Assembly (NCBI GenBank): GCA_900540095.1
Contig: UQEO01000019.1
Location: forward strand, 1 to 27,379
Length of the DNA stretch: 27,379 bases
Reading direction: 5' to 3'
DNA from: an uncultured Collinsella sp.
GTDB taxonomy: Bacteria > Actinomycetota > Coriobacteriia > Coriobacteriales > Coriobacteriaceae
Shown here in pieces: positions 1 to 8,538 of this stretch. Below the pieces are notes generated by a model. That model was not told the DNA's origin, made no database searches, and saw only the letters and a program-made list of their open reading frames with translations. Position 1 is the stretch's first letter. Each line of letters opens with the position of its first letter. A program made the translations under genes and the position numbers.

Positions 1-20
1 TGCACGATTGAGCGCAAGAC

Positions 21-58
21 AAAAAAACGGGGGGGGGAGCCAGTCCCCTGGCTCACCC
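21..58 (-). terminator. Rho-independent terminator of the leftward M28-like operon
   Basis: Read on the minus strand, a 7-bp stem (GAGCCAG/CTGGCTC, extended by GGG/CCC across one unpaired base) with a 4-nt loop is followed by a run of seven T (positions 21-27). It lies 27 bp past the stop codon of the small membrane-protein gene, so it closes that operon. A run of nine G sits on the plus strand in the stem. Confidence 0.85.
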
Positions 59-84
59 GCTTTCAATCATGTAAATCGCCGTAT

Positions 85-303
85 CTACTCTGCAGACGAA
101 GATCCACCATCAACGATTGCCTGCTCGGACTCAGGAATCCCATCGGCACCCGTACTCTGTTCTTGCTCCACCTCTTCGCTGATTGCGGAGGCGGGGGTCG
201 AGCCCTTTGCACCCACGATGTAGGCAGCCCCAAATCCTAACGCAATGGCAATCAAGGTCAAAATCACGTAGACAGGCCAATGGCACTTAATATACGAAAA
301 CAC
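85..303 (-). CDS. Small single-pass membrane protein, function unknown
   Basis: A 72-residue protein. Residues about 10-31 are strongly hydrophobic (VYVILTLIAIALGFGAAYIV) and form one membrane helix. The tail after it is acidic and rich in Ser, Gln and Glu, so it is probably a flexible soluble segment. I do not recognise a family. The start is a GTG preceded by AAGGAG at 5-nt spacing. Only 21 bp separate it from the stop of the large M28-like gene upstream, and a terminator follows, so the two genes very probably form one transcript. That context suggests a membrane partner or accessory of the large protein, but this is inference. Confidence 0.7.
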   Translation of the reverse strand: MFSYIKCHWPVYVILTLIAIALGFGAAYIVGAKGSTPASAISEEVEQEQSTGADGIPESEQAIVDGGSSSAE

Positions 304-324
304 GTTGACTCCTTAGAGCTCCGT

Positions 325-3300
325 CTACGAACGGCGGATAATCTCGGTCACGACCTCGGATACCGTGGCAATGTTCGTCGGGTTGACATTGTGGGGCAGG
401 TCGTCCTCGGTACGAGCGCAAGCCAGACGCGTGCCGTCCACGCCGGCGATGGTGAGGGCTCGGCGGCTCGCCTCGAGCGCGGCATAGGCATCGGTCTTGG
501 CATAGGGCATCTCGAGCGCGCCACAATCGACATGGAACGACTTGCACACCTTGCTGACCAGGTTCATGATGCGGCGATCGCCCTTGAGCAGTTGTTGTTC
601 GCCCTCGACCGTCACAACCGAAAGCCTACCGGCGCCGACGGATTCAAGATTGATAAAGAATACGCCGCGGAGCTTATCGCGATGCGAAGCCAAGAAGGCC
701 TTCATGCCGGCGCCATCACAATCCGAGGCGCCCGTTGCCACAAACCAGATATCGTGACCGAGCAGCTCATCATCGCCCATAGAGGCGACAGCCGAGAGCA
801 TATCTTCGGAAGAAGCGCCGTCGGAAGACGTAGCGCCGCCCTTCCAGCCATCGTTATCGTCCTCGAAATTATCCCACGAACCGATACCGCGACCGGACTT
901 CTTGGCATCGTAATCGTCTTCGACGCCCAGCCAGTCACTCATGCTGTCCTGCTCGTTTTTCTTTTTACGACCGAACAGGCCACCCAGGCCGCGCTTGCGA
1001 GACTTGGGTGCCGCCGGGGCGGGAGCCGAAATGGTCTCGATCGGCTGCGCGCCCGACGCAACGGGCATAGGGGGCGCAACGGGTGCCGATGTGGGTTCGG
1101 GACCCTGGGCAGTAGCAAAGGGGTCGTTGGCCTGGGCAGAGGGATCGGGAAGGTCGAACAGCGACGTGCGAGACGCAACGTTTGCCTGCTTCATAGACGG
1201 CAGCGACGGATCGGGGACCGAAGCCAGCGGAGACGAGGAAGGTGCAGGCGACGGTGCCGACGCCGGATCGGGAACATTCATCTGCGGACGCGGCGATGCC
1301 TGGGAGGAAATCTGGGCCATAAGGGAATCGACCGTTTCGTCCTGGGTGGGAGCGACATTGGCAACCGTGGCACCGGAACCACTCGGGGTCGGCATGGTGA
1401 AAATCTGCGTGGAGTAAGGCCTCGACTCATCCGTCTCGGGAGTCTCGGAAACCGCAGGCACTTCCTCCTGCTCGACCTCGGTCGAATCACCTTGATCGGC
1501 TGCCGCGTATTGCTCTTCGTCAGAGTTGGCCTCGACGGACTCGTCCTCGGCGGCATCTTGGATTTCGGCAGCATCAATGGGCTCGTCATCGTCTGCCGCG
1601 TCGCCCTGCTCATCGGAAACAGGAAGGGGCTCGGCAATTGCGGTGCCTTGCTTTTCAAACGTTATCGTGGAATCGAACTGCGCGGCATCAAACGACATGG
1701 TGCTATCGACGTGCTGCTGAGCCTCGAAAGACGTTGTTGCCTCAACAACATCCGCTGACGTCGGTTGCTGGGACTCAAAGGACGTCGTAGCTTCGGCAGC
1801 GTCGACGGGCCCGGACTGCATAGCCTCGTTCTGCTCGAACTCTTGCGCCGCGCGCTCACGTGCCGCCTCGGCTGCCTGCTGCTGAGCGATAGCCTCCTGC
1901 TCGGCAGCCTCGCGTGCGGCAGCGCGCTTCTCCTCGAAATCGTCGACAAATTTCCTGCCCTTTGCAAGCGCACCCTTAAAGAAGCTGGAAGCGCTGGCGC
2001 CAATCGAAGAGAACGCGGATGCAATATCGGCATGGGGCGTTGCCGCGGGAATCTCGGCAGAGAAATCAGTATCGCTCTCGTAAGACACGCGCCTCGGCTG
2101 TTCAACGTAATCGTCGTCAGACTCGTCCGCAACGTCTTGCGCCGGCGCGGCGGGAGCCAAAACGTCCAGTCCTGCCGCGGAATCGATCGCGGACACCGCC
2201 TCGGGCTCGGCAACGGCAGCGGTAACCGCGGCAGACTCATCATCCGCAGCGACAACGGGCGCAGGCGCAGCCACGACGGGGGCAGGCTCGGGCTCAAACG
2301 TCGGCTCCTCGCCCTCCTCGTAATCGAGCGCGCAGGACTCGGGAAGCATTCCGAGCGCACGGATGGCATCCGAACCAAAGCGGATGTTGCCGGCGGCGTT
2401 GCGATAGAGCTTGGGCTCGGGCTCGGCCGCGGCAGGCTCCTCCGCCGGCTCAGCAGCGGGAACCTCGTCATTGAACTCTTCGGCCTGGACAGCCTGATTC
2501 TGATCCTCGGGCACGATGGCGCCAATCAGCGTCTCGTCGGCAGACGCACCCTCAAAGCCCTCGATCTGCTCGTCAAAAGCCTCGCCCTGTTCGGGCTCGG
2601 TTTGAGCGTCGGGAGCAATCGGCTGACCGAACTCGCCCTCGGCGTAGGTAGGCTCTTCGTACTCGATGGTGTTGCCGTAGTCGTTTTGCTGCTGGGCCGC
2701 GGCATACTCCGCCGCCGCGCGCGCCATTTCCTCGGCACGACGTTTCTGCTCCCCAAAATAGGTATCGAACGGAACATCGTCGGGAAACTCGTTCTCGCCC
2801 TGGAAGGGAGCAACGTTGTCCATAACGCCGAGCATAGCGGCGACAGAAGACTTGTTGCACACCGCGCCGGACGTATAGGGAAGAACGTGGCGGTTAGAGA
2901 TGATGTTTGCCGCGTTGGCAAGTGCAACGAGGGAAGCGAGGATCGCGACAATCCACAGCAGAACCTTGAGCGCGCCGGGGAGCGGCAGGATACGCAGGAT
3001 GGCAACGGCAGCAGGGGCAACCGTGGCAACAGGCAACAGCTTGGCGATGAGCGCACGATACGAAGCATAGGGCTCGCGGGCGAGCAGCTCAGCACGGGGA
3101 GAGTCGTAGTGTGCGACAACGACCACCGGGCGGTTGCGCGGAGACGCGAGCGGGCCCGAAGCCTTGTGGTAGGCGATGACATTTTGGCTCACGCCCGTCT
3201 TGCCCAGGCGCGAAACCACGGGGTGGCCCGTGCGCTCGAGCACGTAAAGAACGGCGCCGACAATGGCCAGCAAGGTGCCGACCAAGCCGATACCGCCGCC

Positions 3301-3522
3301 GATGCCCATCAGCAGGGCGCCGGCAAACGCAAGAATACCGGTAACGGCAAATGCCAATCTACTGGGCGCCGGGGCATTGAACTCCTGAACCTCGGGGTCA
3401 AAGCCGTGGTTGCGGAAGATCTGAGCGATATCCTCGGCAGCCAAGCGCTCTTCTTCGCTGCATGCCGGCGTAATGCCGGTGTTCTGCAGCAGGTGGTTAA
3501 TATAGTTCTGGGTGTTCGCCAT
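325..3522 (-). CDS. Multi-pass membrane protein with a split, degenerate M28-peptidase-like domain and a huge acidic disordered insert
   Basis: About 1065 residues from the ATG at 3522, chosen because GGAG stands 5 nt upstream; an in-frame start at 3672 would add 50 residues with no such signal. Residues 95-140 hold an M28-like first half ending in VVVVAHYDSP (H138, D140). Membrane helices lie at about 58-75, 77-94, 160-180 and 185-206. Residues 213-236 match the M28 G-A-x-D-N-x-S-G block, but the bridging Asp is Cys (GAVCNKSSVA). About 670 residues of low-complexity, Glu/Ala/Pro/Ser/Gln-rich sequence follow, with a basic cluster (KSRKRGLGGLFGRKKK) near the end. The second half (about 915-1065) has GASD where M28 enzymes have the catalytic Glu pair, NLE for the next ligand, and a retained His (DLPHNVNP). 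M28 enzymes are di-zinc exopeptidases; loss of the bridging Asp and catalytic Glu suggests a non-catalytic or altered role. It is followed by the small membrane-protein gene. Confidence 0.75.
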   Translation of the reverse strand: MANTQNYINHLLQNTGITPACSEEERLAAEDIAQIFRNHGFDPEVQEFNAPAPSRLAFAVTGILAFAGALLMGIGGGIGLVGTLLAIVGAVLYVLERTGHPVVSRLGKTGVSQNVIAYHKASGPLASPRNRPVVVVAHYDSPRAELLAREPYASYRALIAKLLPVATVAPAAVAILRILPLPGALKVLLWIVAILASLVALANAANIISNRHVLPYTSGAVCNKSSVAAMLGVMDNVAPFQGENEFPDDVPFDTYFGEQKRRAEEMARAAAEYAAAQQQNDYGNTIEYEEPTYAEGEFGQPIAPDAQTEPEQGEAFDEQIEGFEGASADETLIGAIVPEDQNQAVQAEEFNDEVPAAEPAEEPAAAEPEPKLYRNAAGNIRFGSDAIRALGMLPESCALDYEEGEEPTFEPEPAPVVAAPAPVVAADDESAAVTAAVAEPEAVSAIDSAAGLDVLAPAAPAQDVADESDDDYVEQPRRVSYESDTDFSAEIPAATPHADIASAFSSIGASASSFFKGALAKGRKFVDDFEEKRAAAREAAEQEAIAQQQAAEAARERAAQEFEQNEAMQSGPVDAAEATTSFESQQPTSADVVEATTSFEAQQHVDSTMSFDAAQFDSTITFEKQGTAIAEPLPVSDEQGDAADDDEPIDAAEIQDAAEDESVEANSDEEQYAAADQGDSTEVEQEEVPAVSETPETDESRPYSTQIFTMPTPSGSGATVANVAPTQDETVDSLMAQISSQASPRPQMNVPDPASAPSPAPSSSPLASVPDPSLPSMKQANVASRTSLFDLPDPSAQANDPFATAQGPEPTSAPVAPPMPVASGAQPIETISAPAPAAPKSRKRGLGGLFGRKKKNEQDSMSDWLGVEDDYDAKKSGRGIGSWDNFEDDNDGWKGGATSSDGASSEDMLSAVASMGDDELLGHDIWFVATGASDCDGAGMKAFLASHRDKLRGVFFINLESVGAGRLSVVTVEGEQQLLKGDRRIMNLVSKVCKSFHVDCGALEMPYAKTDAYAALEASRRALTIAGVDGTRLACARTEDDLPHNVNPTNIATVSEVVTEIIRRS

Positions 3523-3577
3523 GTGCGCTCCACATCCATAATCCGACAAATAGGCCCAATGCATGCACATTAGAACC

Positions 3578-3597
3578 GTATATAGTCGAAAGTATAC
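3578..3597. promoter_or_regulatory. Imperfect palindrome in the divergent spacer, possible operator
   Basis: GTATATAGTCGAAAGTATAC has 5-bp arms GTATA/TATAC around a central TCGA. It lies in the 198-bp spacer between the leftward M28-like gene and the rightward WYL-regulator pair. WYL regulators often act on nearby promoters, so this is a candidate operator. The AT-rich arms could equally be parts of -10 elements. I see no convincing -35/-10 pair on either strand here. Confidence 0.25.
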
Positions 3598-3720
3598 CCC
3601 GAGCGAGCGCAAACGACCGAATTCGGGCCATCTTAACGCCTCGAGCGGACAAGGATATAGCCTAATCTCCATATCGGACTAAAATCATGGCAGCAAACTA
3701 CCTTCTCATGCGAGGATTCT

Positions 3721-4743
3721 ATGACGGCAAGCGACGCGACCGCGACAATTAAAAAGGGAAGTTCGGAGCCCGGTTTCGATAAAACGGCTCAGCGCATCCT
3801 CAATCTTTTCTTTGTGCTCAACAGCTCCCCCGAACCGCTGACGACCGAGCAGATCGTCTTGGATTCTGACCTGGGATATGGCTCGGGCAGTATCGACTCG
3901 GATAAGCGCAAGTTTCGGCGCGATCGTGACAAACTGCTCGAGCGTGGCATCTTAATCAAGGAGGTTCGCCCCGCCGGTGCGCAGGAGACCGAGGAAAGCT
4001 CGTGGACAATCGACCGCGAGCACACGTTTGCTGCAGGCGGCCTCATCACCGCAGACGACGCCGATATCCTACTCAACGCCATCGACCAGACGCTAGCGGC
4101 CGGCTCTTCCACCTTTGCCGCGCCGCTTGCCGATATTCGCTCCAAAATTGCCTACCTCACCGGCATGTCGGCGGTGGACGAAGTACCGATCCGCCGCTCT
4201 CCCACCGTCGATGCGGTATGGAGCGCCTTTGCCGAGCGATGCGCGCTGCGATTTTTATATCAGAACGGACGCGGCGAGCAGAAAGAACGTACCGTCTGTG
4301 TCTACGGCATGTTCGAACGCGAGGGCGTGGCGTACTTCTGCGGCCTCGACAATGTCACCGACGACATCAGGACATTCCGCTGCGACCGTATCGTTCGCGC
4401 ATGGCGTCCTTCGAAGGCCTACGCCATCCCTGCGGACTTCAATCTCAACGACTATCTGTTCTTTGAATTCGATTTCGCCGACCGACCGCCCGTTGCAGCC
4501 ACGTTCTCGTTCGCCCCTCAGACGCAGATCGATATGATCAACGGCCTCACGCGCGGGCGAGGTGAGCTCACACACACCGATGCGGGATGGATCTGGACCG
4601 TTGACGTGCGCGACCTTGAAGCCGCCGCCTCATTTTGCATGGCCCACGCCATGGACGGCATGAGGCCCATGGCCCCCAAATCGCTCAAGCAGGCGTGGAA
4701 CCACCTCATAGAAAGGACGGTGCACGAGCATGCCCGTGCGTAA
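3721..4743 (+). CDS. WYL-domain transcriptional regulator, PafB-like
   Basis: A 340-residue protein. An N-terminal winged-helix region (about 20-85, KTAQRILNLFFVLNSSPEPL onward) is followed by a WYL-type domain around residues 160-240 (ALRFLYQNGRGEQKERTVCV to FRCDRIVRAW), where the W-Y-L triad reads F-C-G-L. A C-terminal domain follows. WYL regulators bind DNA through the N-terminal wing and sense a ligand, proposed to be single-stranded DNA or a nucleotide, through the WYL fold. Adjacent WYL pairs in actinobacteria include PafB/PafC, the heterodimer that activates the RecA/LexA-independent DNA-damage response. The next gene overlaps by 14 bp, so the two are translationally coupled. The ATG has AGGA 5-8 nt upstream. 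The PafB assignment rests on arrangement and architecture; no Pup-proteasome genes are in view. Confidence 0.75.
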   Translation: MTASDATATIKKGSSEPGFDKTAQRILNLFFVLNSSPEPLTTEQIVLDSDLGYGSGSIDSDKRKFRRDRDKLLERGILIKEVRPAGAQETEESSWTIDREHTFAAGGLITADDADILLNAIDQTLAAGSSTFAAPLADIRSKIAYLTGMSAVDEVPIRRSPTVDAVWSAFAERCALRFLYQNGRGEQKERTVCVYGMFEREGVAYFCGLDNVTDDIRTFRCDRIVRAWRPSKAYAIPADFNLNDYLFFEFDFADRPPVAATFSFAPQTQIDMINGLTRGRGELTHTDAGWIWTVDVRDLEAAASFCMAHAMDGMRPMAPKSLKQAWNHLIERTVHEHARA

Positions 4744-5647
4744 ACTCACCAGCGAGCAGAGACTCTCGCGCGCCATCGACATCATGGAGGCCCTCTACGC
4801 CGCCGGCGATGGCGGCATGACACGAACCGAGATTTGCAGCCGCTTTGACATCACGGGGGCGTCGCTCGACGAGATTCTCGAGATCGTCTCGACGCTCGCG
4901 GACCGAGAATCGGGCGCGCGCATCATCTGCGAATGCCGCGGCGAGCGCGTGGCCCTCACTGGTGACGCCGGGCGCGTGCTACCGTTGCGCCTGAGTGCCG
5001 CCGAGGGCGCCGTGCTCAACCATGAACTTGAATCGTTGGGGATCGAGCCGCAGACGGCAGCTCGGATTCGACATGCCCTTCTGCCCGAAGAGCTCGGCTA
5101 TAACCAGCGCGTCTTTGACACCGTCAACCACGGGTCGCACTGGCAGCAGCTGAGCTGCGCCATTCAGGACGGTGTTCGTTGCCGCATCTCGTATCGCTCG
5201 ATGGACGATGCGCGGCCACGCGAGCGTCTGGTCGACCCCTTGCGCATTACGGCAAACGGCGACCAAACATACCTGATTGCCTGGGACATCGCGATCGATG
5301 AGCAGCGCACCTATCGCATGGATAAAATCGAGGGACTCACCTTGACGGAAGACTCCGTCGTGCCTCACACACCGGACGTCGCATCCCTCCACGATTCCCT
5401 TGCCCGGACGCAGCGCAGCGCAAAGCTCTTGATGCCATTCGATATGGCGGAGCATCTGGACTGGGCCGGCATCACCCTAATCGAGCGCGGCGGGGCAGAC
5501 ATGGCAACGGTAACCGTGCATTACGGCTCCGAGCGTTGGCTACTGAGCCAGGTAATCGCAGCGGGCGGAGCCATCCGCATCTTGGATGACCCCGCCTTGT
5601 CAAAGCGCCTGTGCGATATGGCAAAAACCCTCGTCTGTCCGCTTTAG
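4730..5647 (+). CDS. WYL-domain transcriptional regulator, PafC-like
   Basis: A 305-residue protein beginning inside the end of the previous WYL gene (14-bp overlap). Residues 1-80 form a divergent helix-turn-helix region. Residues about 85-130 (LRLSAAEGAVLNHELESLGI) resemble the connector of PafC-type proteins. The WYL domain spans about 145-205: VRCRISYRS, then RERLVDPLRITANGDQTYLI, then RTYRMDKIEGL, with T-Y-L in place of W-Y-L. A WCX-like C-terminal domain follows. Its partner is most likely the upstream WYL protein. Its TAG stop overlaps the TAA stop of the convergent dinG-like gene by 4 bp, so no terminator separates them. As with the upstream gene, the PafC identity is inferred from pairing and domain order. 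Confidence 0.75.
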   Translation: MPVRKLTSEQRLSRAIDIMEALYAAGDGGMTRTEICSRFDITGASLDEILEIVSTLADRESGARIICECRGERVALTGDAGRVLPLRLSAAEGAVLNHELESLGIEPQTAARIRHALLPEELGYNQRVFDTVNHGSHWQQLSCAIQDGVRCRISYRSMDDARPRERLVDPLRITANGDQTYLIAWDIAIDEQRTYRMDKIEGLTLTEDSVVPHTPDVASLHDSLARTQRSAKLLMPFDMAEHLDWAGITLIERGGADMATVTVHYGSERWLLSQVIAAGGAIRILDDPALSKRLCDMAKTLVCPL

Positions 5648-8538
5648 CGCCGCCGCTCGTGGCGTGCGCGCCACAGTTGCAGATAGTGCCCGATCTGCGC
5701 CGATTCGATGCGCTGGTAGGAGCTCGTGGGCAGCGACGTTAAGAACTTCTTTCCGTAGCCCTTCGTCACCAGGCGCGGGTCGGCCAGAATCAGCACGCCG
5801 CAATCGGTCGACGAGCGGATAAGGCGGGCGGCCGCCTGCTTGACCTCGAGCACCGCCTCGGGCAGCGAATAGCGCGCCCAAGCGCGGTCTTCGCGCAGGT
5901 TGCGCTCGCACGAGAGCGGGTCCGTGGGACTCGAGAACGGCAGCTTGGGAATGATGACGCAGCGCAGCGTCTCGCCGCTGGCGTCGAACCCCTCCCAGAA
6001 GGCCTTAAGAGCAAAAAGCGACGAGGTCGGCTCGTTGATAAACCGGTCGCGCAGGCGACGAGGAGATGAGTTGCGCTGCTGGCAGTTGAGCTCCAGACCC
6101 GCACGGGCCATCTTGGGCTCAACGCGGGCGTACAGGTCTTCCATGTCGCACCGATTGGTGAACAGTGTGAGCACCGATCCGCCCATGGCAAGATGGGCGT
6201 CGACCAGCACGCGCTCGAGCGCCGTAAGATAGCTCTCGCGATCGCGCGGATCGGGGATATCGCCCGCAACGACTACAGCCATGTTCGAATCGAAGTCGTA
6301 GCTCGAGTCCAAGTGCAGCGATGAGGATGTTGAAGCACCGATGCGATCGAGGCCGACCGCATGGTTAAAGTGTTCAAAGCTTTTGGACACCGTCATAGTC
6401 GCCGAGGCAAAGATAGCCGTGTGAACCTCGGGCAGCCACTCGGTTGCCAAGGCCTCGCCAATGTCGATGCGCTCTGCGGTCATTGACTCTCCGCCGGCAC
6501 GCAACCTGCGATTGACCTGCAGCGAATACACGTAGTGTTCATCGGTGCCATCGATGATGAGTTTGAGGTTCTCGGCCAGCTCGTGCAGGCGGCGCGAGAT
6601 ATCACCCAGGTCGACAACAACCTCGGGCTTGTCGGCGGCGACGGCTTGCACCAGCGCGTCGACGCTCTTGTCAGCTTGTTCCAATGCGTCGATGGCAGTG
6701 TAGGCCGACGGTAAGAAATCATGCCAGTCGTCAGATTCGCGCAGCTCGGGGCCAATCCATAGATTGGCATTGTCATAACCCCCACGGGCACGGCGACCGA
6801 GCTCGCGAACGCCATCGAACACGTCGGCGATTGCCATGCTCGCGCGCGCAACCATCGACGTCGCCTTGGCAGTAAGGCCCAGATAGAGCGTAGAGCCCTC
6901 GGAGGTTGCCAAATCACGGGAAACCTGGCTTAGCGCACCGGTGCTCGAGCCACCCAGACGCTCAAACAGAACGCGTGATTCGTCCGCCGATACCACGCGC
7001 GCCCACTGACGGCGTGCCTCGCGCTCGATGGAATGGGCCTCGTCGATTACCCAATGACGAATCGGAGGCAAAATCCTGCCCTCGGCCGCGACATTGCGGA
7101 ACAGCAGGGAATGGTTGGTGACCACCACATCGGCATGCGCCGCACGACGGCGAGCGCCGTGGACCAAACATTTATCAGGGAAAAACGGGCAGAGGCGACG
7201 AGCACACTCGCGCGAGGCCGTCGTAAAGTCGGGGCGGTTGACGCTGCGCCACCGAATACCAAGCGAGTCGAGGTCGCCATCGGCTGATTGGCAGACGTAC
7301 GCCATAATGACCGCGACCGCCGTGAGCGTGTCCGCCGGATCGCGCTTGGTGGTAATCTCGACCTGGCTTCGGCTCATGCGCTCAAGCTTGCGCAGGCACG
7401 GATAGTGGTCATAGCCCTTGAGAGCGCAAAATGACAGGCCACCGTCCAGTTGCTCGGCAAGTTTTGGCAGCTCATGGTACATGAGCTGGTCGGCAAGATT
7501 GTTCGATTTGGTCGCAATACCAACCGTGATGTTGTTACGGCGTGCTGCCTCGGCAAAAGGCACCAGATAGGCCATCGATTTGCCGACGCCCGTGCCCGCC
7601 TCAATTACGCGATGTGTGCCCGTGACCAGCGCATCGCGGACCTCGAGCGCCATCGCGATCTGCTCATCACGCGGCTCGTAAGTGGGATACATGCGATTGA
7701 CCAGGCCACCCGGCGCATAGTCTGCCTCAATCTCCTCACGACTCGGCATCTTGAGGACCGGCAGTTCGTCGGCGTCCACCCGATCGTCGGCGCGATCGGC
7801 CTTGAGAACGTCAGCACGAGCGGCGCTGAGAGAGAAGATAGAACCAGGGTTCTGCCCCGCCAAGAATGAGAAGATAGGACGATAGGACCAAGGCACATCC
7901 GGATGCATGTCGGCCAGGCGCGCCATTAAGCCCTGGGGCAAGTCGGTGAGCGCCACGAGCAAGACGCGCCACACACCACACAGGGCGTCGACATCGGCGT
8001 TGGCGCGGTGCGACACCGAGTCGCAGCCAAACAGGTCGGCCATGAAAGAGAGCTTATGCGAGGCCAGGCGCGGAAGTGCGATGCGCGACAGTGCCAGCGA
8101 ATCAATCCAGATGTCGCTGACGTTGACACCGCCCTTGACCGACTCGATAAACGAGCGGTCGAAGGTGGCGTTATGCGCAATCACCGGGCAGCCACCGACA
8201 AAATCGGCGAGAGCGGCCACGGCATCGACGGCCGATGGGGCATCCACCACATCGGCGTTTGTAATGCTCGTGAGTTCGGTAATCTCGGCAGGAATCAGCT
8301 GCTTGGGATGCACGAAGGTATCGAAGCGGTCGACGATCTCGCGGCCCGAAAGACGGGCCGCCGATATCTCGATCAGTTCATTGTCCTGCACTGAAAGACC
8401 TGTGGTCTCGGTATCGAGGACGATAACATCTTCCTCGATGAGACCAAACGATTGGGTTTTGGCGCGCTCGGCGAGCGTGGCATAGGAGTCGATGACAAAC
8501 TGCGGCGTTCCTGACGAAACCGCGTCCTCGATTAGCAT
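5644..8538 (-). CDS. dinG: DinG-family ATP-dependent helicase with N-terminal DEDDh 3'-5' exonuclease domain
   Basis: A 964-residue protein. The exonuclease domain (about 36-195) has all DEDDh residues in place: LDTETTG (D42, E44), AHNATFD (D127) and HRANADVD (H177, D182). The superfamily-2 helicase part starts near residue 275, with Walker A EAGTGVGKS (about 313-321) and a DEAH box in VIDEAHS. Cysteines spread across the segment between them (YPC, YVCQS, LCPFFPDKC) fit the XPD/DinG 4Fe-4S cluster. The C-terminal motor ends in QAAARLIRS. The exonuclease fusion is the layout common in Gram-positive bacteria; E. coli DinG lacks it. The protein is expected to unwind damaged or structured DNA or R-loops. 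Its ATG overlaps the ddl stop in ATGCTAA, indicating coupling. Its gene end overlaps the convergent PafC-like gene by 4 bp, which is suggestive given that both may serve DNA repair. Confidence 0.92.
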   Translation of the reverse strand: MLIEDAVSSGTPQFVIDSYATLAERAKTQSFGLIEEDVIVLDTETTGLSVQDNELIEISAARLSGREIVDRFDTFVHPKQLIPAEITELTSITNADVVDAPSAVDAVAALADFVGGCPVIAHNATFDRSFIESVKGGVNVSDIWIDSLALSRIALPRLASHKLSFMADLFGCDSVSHRANADVDALCGVWRVLLVALTDLPQGLMARLADMHPDVPWSYRPIFSFLAGQNPGSIFSLSAARADVLKADRADDRVDADELPVLKMPSREEIEADYAPGGLVNRMYPTYEPRDEQIAMALEVRDALVTGTHRVIEAGTGVGKSMAYLVPFAEAARRNNITVGIATKSNNLADQLMYHELPKLAEQLDGGLSFCALKGYDHYPCLRKLERMSRSQVEITTKRDPADTLTAVAVIMAYVCQSADGDLDSLGIRWRSVNRPDFTTASRECARRLCPFFPDKCLVHGARRRAAHADVVVTNHSLLFRNVAAEGRILPPIRHWVIDEAHSIEREARRQWARVVSADESRVLFERLGGSSTGALSQVSRDLATSEGSTLYLGLTAKATSMVARASMAIADVFDGVRELGRRARGGYDNANLWIGPELRESDDWHDFLPSAYTAIDALEQADKSVDALVQAVAADKPEVVVDLGDISRRLHELAENLKLIIDGTDEHYVYSLQVNRRLRAGGESMTAERIDIGEALATEWLPEVHTAIFASATMTVSKSFEHFNHAVGLDRIGASTSSSLHLDSSYDFDSNMAVVVAGDIPDPRDRESYLTALERVLVDAHLAMGGSVLTLFTNRCDMEDLYARVEPKMARAGLELNCQQRNSSPRRLRDRFINEPTSSLFALKAFWEGFDASGETLRCVIIPKLPFSSPTDPLSCERNLREDRAWARYSLPEAVLEVKQAAARLIRSSTDCGVLILADPRLVTKGYGKKFLTSLPTSSYQRIESAQIGHYLQLWRARHERRR

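Noticed and set aside
29..37. Run of nine G as a possible special structure
   Set aside because: It is a single tract, not the four needed for a typical quadruplex, and is explained as part of the terminator stem.
280..3573. Long plus-strand frames (280-1758 and 1765-3573) opposite the M28-like gene
   Set aside because: The translations are rich in Arg, Gly and Leu without motifs. The minus-strand reading has a good ribosome-binding site, membrane helices, M28-like blocks and a terminator.
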